Below, one piece after another: positions 45,624 through 54,789 of a stretch of DNA of 64,000 nt. The stretch comes from Mytilus edulis (taxonomy: Eukaryota > Mollusca > Bivalvia > Mytilida > Mytilidae): the NCBI RefSeq assembly GCF_963676685.1, contig NC_092344.1, forward strand, positions 41,050,589 through 41,114,588, in the 5' to 3' direction. Both the position numbers and the translations under genes were made by a program. The notes beneath the pieces are model-generated. The model ran no database searches and was not told where the DNA came from. It saw nothing but the letters and a program-made list of their open reading frames with translations. Each line of letters begins with the position of its first letter. Position 1 is the stretch's first letter.

Positions 45624-48600
45624 TCACAGTATCATTGGAGGTGGTCTATTTTGAACTATCTTCTTTGCTTTAGGTGATAAACTTGACTCCTCTACCCATA
45701 AAGAATTTTGTGCTGGCTCGCCGACAATTTGTACAAGATATTTTAGTTGATTATTTTCGATTTTCCTTGCTAAAACACGTTTGATTTTATGATATCGATT
45801 GTCGTCTGATGATATTGATTCTGTTCCTAATTCGGAATCTAAATTAACAAAGTCGTTAAATTTTGCGGGTGGCTTTTTATGTCTAGTTGACTGACGTACG
45901 GGGACTTGTTCAGAATATGACGAAGTAGAAGAATCGACAGTAGTATTTGAACTTTGGCTTTCACTGACGTGTTGCAAATACGGCTGTGGTTGTGGGGCAC
46001 GAATATATGCCATTTTTAATCTATTTATGTGTACAGGCATTCGAAGTCTTCGCTTGTTTTCAGGATCTCTAATTTTAATTAAATGAGGACTTGGTATATT
46101 ATCAACAATAAAAGGTCCCGTAAATTTAGCTTGTAATTTTCGTCCCTGACCAATAGGCTCGTCGTGCAAGTACACATAGTCTCCAACTGATAATTTTAGA
46201 GGTGATGTTGTTTTATTAACTCTTTCAACCATTTTAGCATTTGCCTTTTCAACGTTTATTTGGACTTCTTTTCTTATTGTGCTCAATTTTTGTTGCATTT
46301 GTTTAAGGTAAACGTGTATATCTTTTGGAATATCTCTTAAATCTAAATCATGAGGAGTTGAAAGCGGAAATTGGGGTCTATTACCATATACCACTTCAAA
46401 CGGCGAGTATTGTGAAGCTGCATTTATGCAGGAGTTCATTGAAAATATTACAGCTGGTAAAATATCATTCCAAGGTCGACCTTTCCTTATATATGGAGTC
46501 ATTCGTTCTTCTAATGTTCGATGTGAACGTTCACATGTACCTAAACAATGATGCGCAAAACTTGGTGTAAACTCTTGGGAAACTTCCAACATTTTACATA
46601 GTTCTTTTGTACCTTTTGAAATAAATTCTGACCCTTGGTCACTCAATAACGTATGGCAAACACCATAAGACGAAAATAATTGAAAAAGTGCATGACATAC
46701 AGACAGCGCATCACAATTATGCAAAGGTACAGCAAACACAAGTTTACTAAACATGTCAACAGCAGTGAATATATGTGAATGTCCTGCCGATGAAAGTGGG
46801 AAAGGCCCACATAAGTCTACTTCCCATACCTGAAACGGTGCTGATGGTGTCGGAAAAGAAATTATACCTGCTTTAGTGTGTACACTTGAGGTTTTACGTA
46901 TTTGGCATTCGTGACATGTCCTGACATATTCTGATACTATTGTAGATAACCTTGAAAAATAATAATGTTCACGTACTCTATCGATTGTATTTTTAATTCC
47001 AGAATGACCTCCTAGAGGTGAATCATGACACATGTGTAACACTAAATTTCTCATTAATCTCGGAACCACAAGTTGAAAATTGTCTAAATTACTTGCTCTA
47101 CGGGATTTCTTCTTTATCGAGCTATGAAATAATACGCCATTAATCAAAAGATAATCAGCCGCTTGTAATAATAATTTCCTAGCTTCTTTCTGTAAATTAG
47201 GAAGTTTATTTTCTTCCAAGTAAATAATCATAGGTAATAAATCAGGATCTTTCCTTTGCAAATCTTTAATATTTTGGGGTGTTAAATCACTGTTTTTAAA
47301 AATTTCAAGTTCCGATAACGTATTGTCATGATTTTGCGTAGGTTTATCGAAATTATTGTCACTTGGCGTATCATACACCGTGGAAATATCAAAAATGTCT
47401 ATTTTGTCACTACACTGGTCAGTTGATTTATCGTATAAAGAGTCATTGTTATGAACTTGGGTAACATTTACAGTTTCACACTTTTTGTTAAGTTTAGTTT
47501 TCTTCTTTTTGTTTGGTGTCTCAAGAACATCGTCTGTATCAGCATCATAAACACATTCAGAGAAAATATCTATATTATTTACATTATTTACATTTATGAC
47601 CGTTGCGGATTCGGTTTCAGAATTGTGAAGAAAGTCAGCTAAATTTCTACCGGACGGCAATTTGATTTGGCCAGTTCGTTCTGTGACATAAGGAAAGAAT
47701 GGATCGTCTTCATCTGGACTGATGACGGGTTCATCATTTTTTCTCGTACATCGGGACAATGCATCTGCTACTTGCATTTGTTCTGCCGGTTTATATTGCA
47801 GGTCAAAATTGAATTGTTGTAAAATAGCCATCCATCGTTCATAAATTGCACCCTTGAATTGTTTTTGAAAAATAGGTCTCAGAGCTTGATGGTCGCATTC
47901 AACAACAAATTTATTTCCACGTAAATAATCAGCACAGTCTAGTATACTAACTACCATGCCCAAAAGTTCGAGTTTTGTCGGTCCATAGGACTGTTGCCAT
48001 CTACTTAACGATTTTGAACCAAATCGTATAACTCTTGGTTGTTCTTCACCGTTTACATTAGGATGCATTTGATATAACATGTAACCAATCCCACACGAAG
48101 ATGTGTCTACAGCAAGTCTAAATGTCAAATCATAATTGGGAAATGCTAATATTTTTGAGTTCAGTAACGAATATTTCAAATCATTAAATGACGATTGTTG
48201 TTCAACATTCCAAACGAAAAACTGACCCTTTTTCAGTAATCTAGTTAATGGTGATATTTTTGCACTGAAATTCGGAATAAATTTTCGGAACCAGTTAAGC
48301 ATTCCTATAAGACGCCGTAGCTCTTTTATATTTTTAGGTGGTGGGTATTCCTGAATTGCCTGTACTCGATCAGGTGGCGGACTTACTCCTTCCTTTGAAA
48401 TAGAATGGCCTAAAAAGATACATGACGACTGAGCAAACGAACATTTCTTTGGTCCTAACTTAAGACCTGCAGAACGAAATCTATGAAAAACTTCTTGTAA
48501 GTCAGTAATATGTTGCTCAAATGTCTCCGAGCATATCAAAACATCGTCAAGGTAACAAAGACATGACTTAAATTTTAGCCCATGCAACACTTTGTCCATG

Positions 48601-48713
48601 AGTAATTGGAAAGATGCTGGTGATGACGAAAGTCCCATCGGTAAACGCAAAAATTTATATGTACCAAAACATGTATTAAATGCGGTGTAGCGTGAAGACT
48701 CAGGGTCAATGCC
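45624..48713 (-). CDS. pol: Gypsy pol, RT palm to integrase and chromodomain-like tail
   Basis: The open frame begins just after the T5 frame break; the first Met (48650) is internal, not a true start. In the 1008 residues from that Met: LPMGLSSSPASFQ (RT motif B), CYLDDVLI at 32-39, RNase H AVDTSSCGIGYML, ECDHQAL and VADALSR, the integrase zinc finger (HDSPLGGHSG ... CHECQIRK), the catalytic triad in WEVDLCGPFP, LLSDQGSEF and CERSHRTLEE, the GPF module KFTGPFIV, and a C-terminal KRVLARKIENNQLKYLVQIV ... LWVEESSL resembling a chromodomain. All catalytic residues are present. It should be fused to the upstream frame. Confidence 0.93.
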   Translation of the reverse strand, partial: GIDPESSRYTAFNTCFGTYKFLRLPMGLSSSPASFQLLMDKVLHGLKFKSCLCYLDDVLICSETFEQHITDLQEVFHRFRSAGLKLGPKKCSFAQSSCIFLGHSISKEGVSPPPDRVQAIQEYPPPKNIKELRRLIGMLNWFRKFIPNFSAKISPLTRLLKKGQFFVWNVEQQSSFNDLKYSLLNSKILAFPNYDLTFRLAVDTSSCGIGYMLYQMHPNVNGEEQPRVIRFGSKSLSRWQQSYGPTKLELLGMVVSILDCADYLRGNKFVVECDHQALRPIFQKQFKGAIYERWMAILQQFNFDLQYKPAEQMQVADALSRCTRKNDEPVISPDEDDPFFPYVTERTGQIKLPSGRNLADFLHNSETESATVINVNNVNNIDIFSECVYDADTDDVLETPNKKKKTKLNKKCETVNVTQVHNNDSLYDKSTDQCSDKIDIFDISTVYDTPSDNNFDKPTQNHDNTLSELEIFKNSDLTPQNIKDLQRKDPDLLPMIIYLEENKLPNLQKEARKLLLQAADYLLINGVLFHSSIKKKSRRASNLDNFQLVVPRLMRNLVLHMCHDSPLGGHSGIKNTIDRVREHYYFSRLSTIVSEYVRTCHECQIRKTSSVHTKAGIISFPTPSAPFQVWEVDLCGPFPLSSAGHSHIFTAVDMFSKLVFAVPLHNCDALSVCHALFQLFSSYGVCHTLLSDQGSEFISKGTKELCKMLEVSQEFTPSFAHHCLGTCERSHRTLEERMTPYIRKGRPWNDILPAVIFSMNSCINAASQYSPFEVVYGNRPQFPLSTPHDLDLRDIPKDIHVYLKQMQQKLSTIRKEVQINVEKANAKMVERVNKTTSPLKLSVGDYVYLHDEPIGQGRKLQAKFTGPFIVDNIPSPHLIKIRDPENKRRLRMPVHINRLKMAYIRAPQPQPYLQHVSESQSSNTTVDSSTSSYSEQVPVRQSTRHKKPPAKFNDFVNLDSELGTESISSDDNRYHKIKRVLARKIENNQLKYLVQIVGEPAQNSLWVEESSLSPKAKKIVQNRPPPMIL

Positions 48714-49693
48714 TAACTGAAAAATCCTGAGGACAAATCAATTGACGATATATAGTTTGGAACAAATTGTGAAAATGACTCTGTAAGTTCTTGTAGATTA
48801 GGAATAAAATATTTAAACTGTTCTGTACATGAATTTAAATATCTAAAATCGCAACAAAATCTATATTGTGATAGAGCTGCATCCTTTTCACTTTGAAAAG
48901 CATCATTTTGTCTTTTTCGTTTAGTCACCAATACTATTGGACTTGTGATAGGCACATTTTCTTCCTCGCTAATCGGTGCTATGATTCCTTGTTTAAGGAG
49001 TTCATCTAAATGGTGCCGCAATACTTCTCTTTTATGTGGCGGGAGTCGATACGGTTGTTGGTGTTTTGGTTTAACATCAGGTTTAAGATTTATTTTATGT
49101 TGTACATAAGTTGAGAACCCTAGATCAGGATTTTCTTTTGTGACGAAAATGTCTTTGTTTTCATATAAACAGTCAGTTAATTGCGTTGTTTGTTCAGGAT
49201 TTAATGGTTCAGGAATACTAAAATTTGACAAAAACACTGTCTTAGTTTCATCCCTAAATTCATTGTTTTTACTCGTTGAAATAATCGGATGAGTGGATCC
49301 AATCTGTACATTTTGAACTACAGGGGGGCATTTAATGTCTTCAGTTATAACACTGAAGTCAGCATTCAATATCTGAAAGTTCGCCAAGATTGACCCTTTA
49401 GAGACTGAAATTGTTGTATTTGTAGGGTTCATTATCTTCAAAGGAATAGTTTTATCAATTGACACAGTGACTAACGCTTTTGCAAGAAGCAGTCCTTTTC
49501 CTAACGAAAACACATTGTTTGTACATATACCTTGAAGACCAACAGACAAATGTTTCGGCACATTTGCCCGAACAAAAATTTCAGAATTTGGCTGAATACA
49601 TAGCCTTTTATTACATTTCACATGATGATATTTACTATTTGTGTTAAATTCACTAAACTTCAATGTAATATTACTAGATTTCAAATATTCCAT
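48713..49693 (-). CDS. pol: Gypsy pol, N-terminal RT segment
   Basis: This 326-residue frame links the protease to RT. It contains the DVKPKHQQPYRLPPHKREVL entry of the RT domain, ITSPIVLVTKRK, the CCDFRYLN box and SSIDLSSGFF (RT motif A with its catalytic Asp). It ends at a TAG caused by loss of one T in a T-run (48720-48724, complement), after which the same protein continues in the next frame. Its first Met is internal to pol. Confidence 0.92.
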   Translation of the reverse strand: MEYLKSSNITLKFSEFNTNSKYHHVKCNKRLCIQPNSEIFVRANVPKHLSVGLQGICTNNVFSLGKGLLLAKALVTVSIDKTIPLKIMNPTNTTISVSKGSILANFQILNADFSVITEDIKCPPVVQNVQIGSTHPIISTSKNNEFRDETKTVFLSNFSIPEPLNPEQTTQLTDCLYENKDIFVTKENPDLGFSTYVQHKINLKPDVKPKHQQPYRLPPHKREVLRHHLDELLKQGIIAPISEEENVPITSPIVLVTKRKRQNDAFQSEKDAALSQYRFCCDFRYLNSCTEQFKYFIPNLQELTESFSQFVPNYISSIDLSSGFFS

Positions 49694-50034
49694 ACTAGAA
49701 TTAACGGATGTGATGTCGTGCTAAGAATGTACACTTTGACCTCATGCAAACCTTGATTTGTTTGTATCGTTACAGAAGAAGTTCCTTCTACAAATATTAA
49801 TTGTCCATTTGCTAATTTAATGGGTTCAGTGAACCTACTGATATCGGATTTAACATGCCTTGGTAAAGATTTATATAGTGGAGCGGACATAATGTTAATT
49901 GAACTTCCAGTGTCAATCAAAGCTGCAATATCAACAGTATCACAACAAACATTCATATATATAAAATTATCAAAAGTAGATAGGTTATCTGGTTTGGAAT
50001 CGGTATAGTTGACTTGTTTAGACCTCGAATTTAT
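49681..50034 (-). CDS. pro: Gypsy protease segment of pol
   Basis: It encodes an aspartic protease with AALIDTGSSINIMS (catalytic Asp-Thr-Gly) and the flap/helix region, ending HPLILV where related proteins have a Gly next. One missing base near 49692 throws it into a stop (TGA at 49681-49683), and the RT segment starts in the other frame. Upstream the frame overlaps the end of gag in -1, with no start codon needed, so expression by -1 frameshifting is likely. Confidence 0.9.
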   Translation of the reverse strand: MNSRSKQVNYTDSKPDNLSTFDNFIYMNVCCDTVDIAALIDTGSSINIMSAPLYKSLPRHVKSDISRFTEPIKLANGQLIFVEGTSSVTIQTNQGLHEVKVYILSTTSHPLILVWNI

Positions 50035-51203
50035 GGACCCGAACGATTTGGCCTTGTATCGGCCGGGTATTGGTAGTTTTCCTGATTTGGTTTAATGGTT
50101 TTACATCGATAAGCAGTGTGACCCGTTTGGTGACAAATTTGGCATTTATTACTTGTTGTTTGTCCAAATCCATTCCAATTGCATTCTCGTTTCCTATGTC
50201 CTGGAAAATTACAGTTGAAACAATTTGAATTGGTGTTTGTGTTTGGGTATTGATACTGTTGTCTCCTTTGAAAATTATTTTGTGTCGACTCGTATTGGCT
50301 ATTTGCTGATGCTTCTGGGACTTTCGAAATTAAAAGCTCTGACACATTTTTACTGAGCTTAGCAACTTCATTCGTTAGACTAGCAAATTCAGAGGATTTG
50401 AGATTAGAAATATCGCTTTGTTGTTCAGGAGGAGAGGTAGAAATTGCATTTTCAAATATTTTCTCACGGTATCCACATGTTTCGGCCATTTTAGCAGACG
50501 TTAAAGCAGCGGACAAATCTGCTGGCTGGCCAGCTCGTACGAAGAATGCCATTTTCTCTGGTAGACCCTCTATAAATCTAGCTAAAACCTCATGATCAGG
50601 TTTGTGTAAAAGGTTTCCCTTTTCAAGGATTTGACTATGGAAATCTTCAAGCTGTTGAGATTTTCCTAACTTAAGGGTATTGAATATTTGACCTTCCATC
50701 ATAGCCATAGCACTGTGATTTTTAAAATTTGTAAATTTTTCCTCAAACAAAACTTCAATGGCGTTCCATGATTCTTTTGATCTTTCACTTAGAGTATTAA
50801 ACCAGGTTAATGCTGGACCTTTTAAATGAAGATGAAACGCAGCTACTTTTTTCCCGTCAAACTCACGAAGATCGTGCAAAAGGGCATATGACTTAAATTC
50901 CGATAAAAATTTCTGTGCGTTGTCCTGGGAATAACCCGAAAATGTTGAGCAGTTGGCAAGTTTTTCCATTTTGGCAAACGAGTTTGAGCTTTTTGGAAGC
51001 GATGAATCTAAATTTGTTGAATGCAATTTTAGCGTGGAACTGTTCCTAGGTGTTGGTAGTGAGAGAAAAATGTCATGTTCTTTAAATTCGTTAAATTCTA
51101 AAAAATCTGGAGTTAGAATAGTATTATCAAAATCATCTTCATTTTGATACAAAAACGTAGATTCAGAGGTGTTATTAATTTCATCGGACCCTGGACTACT
51201 CAT
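50031..51203 (-). CDS. gag: Gypsy Gag, capsid plus two CCHC zinc knuckles
   Basis: The 390-residue frame is intact. The middle holds the retrotransposon capsid motif (GPALTWFNTLSERSKESW, then FEEKF). The nucleocapsid part has two C-x2-C-x4-H-x4-C knuckles: CFNCNFPGHRKREC and CQICHQTGHTAYRC. It packages the element's RNA into virus-like particles. The start at 51203 is the first Met after a 420-base leader. It ends at TAA (50031-50033), overlapping the protease frame by about 60 bases. Confidence 0.93.
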   Translation of the reverse strand: MSSPGSDEINNTSESTFLYQNEDDFDNTILTPDFLEFNEFKEHDIFLSLPTPRNSSTLKLHSTNLDSSLPKSSNSFAKMEKLANCSTFSGYSQDNAQKFLSEFKSYALLHDLREFDGKKVAAFHLHLKGPALTWFNTLSERSKESWNAIEVLFEEKFTNFKNHSAMAMMEGQIFNTLKLGKSQQLEDFHSQILEKGNLLHKPDHEVLARFIEGLPEKMAFFVRAGQPADLSAALTSAKMAETCGYREKIFENAISTSPPEQQSDISNLKSSEFASLTNEVAKLSKNVSELLISKVPEASANSQYESTQNNFQRRQQYQYPNTNTNSNCFNCNFPGHRKRECNWNGFGQTTSNKCQICHQTGHTAYRCKTIKPNQENYQYPADTRPNRSGP

Positions 51204-51220
51204 TTCAATTACAGTTCAAA

Positions 51221-51345
51221 TTGTAGCGTACCAATGTACACATACAGAAAAGGTTATACATCTCTTGCATTTTGTAGCGCAGATTCCTTCACACATATAC
51301 CAAATTCGGAACTAGAATATTGTAGCGCGACAATTTGCACATACA
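51221..51345 (-). repeat. Three-copy motif array in the Gypsy 5' leader
   Basis: TTGTAGCG ... CACATA occurs at 51221, 51272 and 51320, about 50 bp apart. On the minus strand the last reads TATGTGCAAATTGTCGCGCT, close to the 3'-region motif TGTGTGAGAATTGCCTCGCC. It lies between the primer binding site and the gag start. Confidence 0.8.
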
Positions 51346-51605
51346 ATCATTAAGTATAGTAATAAACGTACTTACAGGTAACTGGAGTTGAATGTTTTAA
51401 ATAAATCCCTTTCCAGGCAGAATTCGCTGGTATTATAACTAAAGACAGTACATATTACACCACAAAGTTTTTACCAACCATAATCTTGACACTGGTGAAT
51501 ACCATCATAATATCCAGTAAAAAAAAAAAAAATAACTAGAAAAAGATGTTTACGTATAAAGTTCATGGAAACATTGAAAATAAAAGTCACAATATTAATA
51601 AATAT

Positions 51606-51623
51606 AATTTGAGTCCTCCACCA
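51606..51623 (-). other. Primer binding site of the Gypsy element
   Basis: On the minus strand, directly after the 5' LTR, TGGTGGAGGACTCAAATT begins with TGG, the complement of a tRNA 3' CCA. The priming tRNA would end GAGTCCTCCACCA. I cannot assign the amino acid. Confidence 0.85.
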
Positions 51624-51887
51624 TGATAGATCCGTGTTTTACTTGCTCGGATACTAATATTAAAAACACATATTTTTGTATCTATTCTATATTTTCAAAA
51701 CTACATATGTACAGTTATGCTACAAATCTACAAGTCCCAGTCTGGCTACACGTGCTGTTCTTATCTTTAAAATCATGAATATTCATTAGCTATGTAGGCG
51801 TGTCAAAATCGTATCATACGCGATAATGACCAGCCAGTACACACTGTAATGATTTCATTAACCAGTATTAAAAAGATAAACATAACA
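51624..51887 (-). repeat. 5' LTR (264 bp)
   Basis: It has the same termini as the left LTR, with one 2-bp difference. It carries the promoter for the element's RNA. No clear TATA box was assigned. TAAA at 51888-51891 is the target duplication. Confidence 0.94.
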
Positions 51888-52124
51888 TAAAACTACACCA
51901 CATGCTTTCAACCAAAAGATCGGATGAGAATATCAACATTGCGAGAGTAAAATAGTATTTCTCACCGAAAGCATGGCAAACATTAAAGACCGACCGTGCA
52001 AGGGCTGTATAGCCAGTCAAGGTAGTTAAAAACTTCCATTTGTAACATTAAAGATTGCCTTATCTTCTAAAAGGAATATCACAGAACTGAATTGCACGGA
52101 ATGCGATCCAGACGTTCACAGCGG

Positions 52125-52685
52125 AAGGTAGGAGGGGTCCTGATCCCGAAATCCGGGGCTTAAAAACATGAAGTCCCGAGGTCCCGAATTAAAAAAATAT
52201 AAATCCCGACATCCCGAAAGGTCAATCTCGATATCCCGAGCTTAAAAAAACACCCGATCCCGCATCCCGAAAAAGGTCCTTCCCCCTTATTACTGGTGTG
52301 TGATGGCTGCTTGGAGTGGATTCGTCAAAATGATGTGTCGGACTTAAACATGCTCCAAAAACCACTTACTGGATATTTATAAACTGTCATTGTAAATAAA
52401 AAAAATAAAGACATTGTATGTATTGTAAATATAAAATAAATGTCTTAAACTTTTATTATTTAGTACATATTAGAGGGGGGATAGGACCTTTATCGGGACT
52501 CCGGGATCGGGTGTTTTTAAGCTCGGGATTTCGGGATTGACCCTTTCGGGATCCGGGAATCCTTCTTTTTCGGATTTCGGGATGTCGGGATTTACTTTAT
52601 TTAAATTCGGGACCTCGGGATTTCGTTTTTTTAAGTCCGGGATTTCGGGATCAGGACCCCTCCTATCCCCCCTCATATTACAAGT
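52125..52685. repeat. Foldback element built of TCCCGA words
   Basis: The arms at about 52130-52290 and 52455-52680 are inverted copies rich in ATCCCGA/TCGGGAT, joined by a 165-bp spacer. Both ends carry GGAGGGGTCCTGATCCCGAA (inverted at the right). The spacer has no gene. A proline-rich frame across the right arm is an artefact of the repeats. Confidence 0.82.
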
Positions 52686-52689
52686 CCCC

Positions 52690-52867
52690 ATCGTACATTG
52701 CTGTTTTTCATGTAACAATAACGCTATGTAACCGTAGCCTCAATAGTTATTGTTACATTCGTAATTAATCAGGTCCTCATCCAACCATGCATTCCGGCAT
52801 TTAGTCTCCAATGTAACAATAATATTTTTATTATTGTTACATTTCCATGTAACCGTAGCCAGTGCCA
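52690..52867 (-). repeat. Inverted copy of the 42985-43160 repeat
   Basis: It runs from CGTACATTGCTGTTTTTCAT to GTAACCGTAGCCAGTGCC, matching the left copy in reverse over its length with scattered changes. The pair flanks the Gypsy element and the TCCCGA foldback. Confidence 0.85.
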
Positions 52868-52923
52868 TTAATAAAAGGAAAATCTTAATTATACCATGAA
52901 AATAGCAAAACTCTATAAAGATC

Positions 52924-52951
52924 GCTATTTTGCCGGAGCCGGCAAAATAGC
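52924..52951. repeat. Perfect 13-bp inverted repeat with 2-base centre
   Basis: GCTATTTTGCCGG, AG, CCGGCAAAATAGC. It is isolated from the nearby repeats and could be a protein-binding palindrome or a cruciform remnant. Confidence 0.85.
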
Positions 52952-53373
52952 CACTGCCTTACAGTAAATTAGTATATTCAAGCAGGGACTTTCTATACAG
53001 TACACGTGGTACATATACGCATATAAACAATAGAAGGCCGAGCTTGTTATAGTCCGACTTTGCAAAAGGCCGAGTTTGTTTTAGGCTGAGTTATCCAAGT
53101 CAGCTGGTTCTCGGTTATCTAACATAATAAAGAGTGAAGCGCTAAATACAAGCGGGTCCCAGTTTACCAGTGGCGTGGTTAACAACCAAAAGCCAATTCC
53201 ACAACATCTTACTATAGAACTTTACCAAAGGTAGGATGACATTAATCCTAATCCATGCCTGAGGTTGGCAGACTTCCCAAACACACCTTTAAAGTTGTCA
53301 ATGCAAATTTCCAATTATTTCTTTTATGAATATCGATTTTAGTTTTGTTATATATGTTATCTATAACACAGCT

Positions 53374-53457
53374 AGGCACTAAATTGTTTCTATCCATTGG
53401 AAGACCCAATATCAACGTAAATATAGTGGGTCATCCAATGGATAGAAACGAGTGCCT
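53374..53457. repeat. 84-bp foldback
   Basis: AGGCACT, GTTTCTATCCATTGGA and GACCCA are each inverted on the right arm around an 18-base loop. CTATAA words lie outside both ends. It is probably a miniature element. Confidence 0.8.
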
Positions 53458-53639
53458 GTGATCTATAATCTAGGTTCATAACCGTAAAAGTAGAACACCT
53501 TGAACTTTGAAGAGTACCACTACACACTGAGGCGAATCTCTGTAAATATTTTTACACCCTGAAGTACACCAGTAATTTGGTAACTTGACACATTTTTTAC
53601 CAGGTGAATTATCACACAACATTTTTAATCCATAGAGAA

Positions 53640-54040
53640 ACTAGAATAAATAAAATTTCACACTCAAGGTAATTATGTTACAAGAATAATGTCTATGATA
53701 ATTAAGTGTGAACGTAAAGTTACTTAAAGATAGGTGAGTGATACCAAAGGGACATTCAAACTCACAAGTCGAAAAAATTATATGCACCAAGTATGAAAAA
53801 GAAAGAAAAATACCCAGACAAACAGCAGTGTACAGATGACAACATGGAAAACTAAAGACTGAGCAACATGAAGTTGAACCATGCATATTAAAAACTGGTG
53901 GTGATCTTAGGTTCTCTAGAAGGGTAATCAGATCCTGCTCAACATGTGGCACCCGTTATGTTGCTCTGCCATGTTAGTAAAAACCTGGTGATTATAAGTC
54001 TAAATTGGTTGGTCTCTTCTATTATAGTCTATGAAAACAA
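53640..54040. repeat. Dispersed repeat, relative of 39.69-39.99 kb and 60.0-60.13 kb
   Basis: AGACTGAGCAACATGAAGTT ... GGTGATCTTAGGTTCTCTAG ... CAGATCCTGCTCAACATGTG matches the 39.8-39.95 kb stretch at reduced identity. It is non-coding; the frame on the minus strand is not a gene. Confidence 0.7.
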
Positions 54041-54651
54041 ATAGGTTTAAATATAAGCCTCTGGGTGCTGGAATTTGGCTGTATTGAAGACCCATTGGAG
54101 GCCTTTGTTGTTTTCTGCTCTTTGGTCGCGTTGTTTTTTCTTTTTGACACATTCCCCATTCCCATTCTCAATTTTATTAAGAAGACATGACAGTTTACTT
54201 ATGAAATCTCATTACATCAATGATTCTATGGCAAAAGCTAAATTATTAGATAGCAAACTTTAAATTTAAACAAAACCTTAGATTTGAAAGTTATTTAACA
54301 AATATAAAAGATTTTGGGCGCATATATTTTAATTTCATCTTGGATTCAGAATATTATCAGCTCGTACTCTGACTCCAAATAATTAAGGGAGTCTCAGATA
54401 TCAAGTTACAATGTATTATCAGGTTAAAAATATTGCATATTCATTGTTATATGGCTAGGCAGAAAATGTAAATCTTTTTTTGACTTGTACAAAGTATTTA
54501 CATGTAGTTTTAAAAGCATAATGTAATCTCATCAATACTATCAGTTTACATGCAACTTCAAAATTTTACACAACAAAAAGTCAACATGTTTATGTACCTA
54601 TATATGTCTCAGTATGTGAGTATGATTATAGTTGCAATTTATTAATAACAG

Positions 54652-54789
54652 CACAGGCGGATTTTGGGGGGTTGCCTAGGTGGCCCCGCCCCCTCCTTTT
54701 GAGGGAAATATTTGGTTGATTATGTAGGGAATCACTGAAGCATGACTAGAGCAGGTCCCCTCTTAGGTAAATTTCTGGATCTGCCACTG
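54652..54789. mobile_element. 138-bp MITE, GGCGGATCC family, duplication AACAG
   Basis: The ends are CACAGGCGGATTTTGG and GGATCTGCCACTG, flanked by AACAG at 54647-54651 and 54790-54794. It lies just upstream of the first Rab7-like exon, 57 bases from its acceptor. Confidence 0.9.

Larger units (their letters stand above)
43706..51887 (-). mobile_element. Ty3/Gypsy LTR retrotransposon, nearly full-length (8.2 kb)
   Basis: The two direct LTRs (266 and 264 bp) differ by one 2-bp indel as far as I can see by eye, and are flanked by TAAA at 43702-43705 and 51888-51891. On the minus strand the order is 5' LTR, primer binding site, leader with a motif array, gag, protease, RT, RNase H, integrase, chromodomain-like tail, 3' non-coding arrays, purine tract and 3' LTR. 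Protease before RT before integrase is the Ty3/Gypsy order. Near-identical LTRs imply a recent insertion, but pol has two one-base losses (about 49692 and 48720-48724). Confidence 0.95.

Noticed and set aside
48650..48650. Met at 48650 as a true start of the large pol frame
   Set aside because: It lies inside the RT palm; homology continues upstream in another frame across the T-run.
52470..52718. Proline-rich 82-codon frame
   Set aside because: It is produced by TCCCGA words in one arm of a foldback; the opposite strand gives a similar Gly/Ser/Phe pattern.
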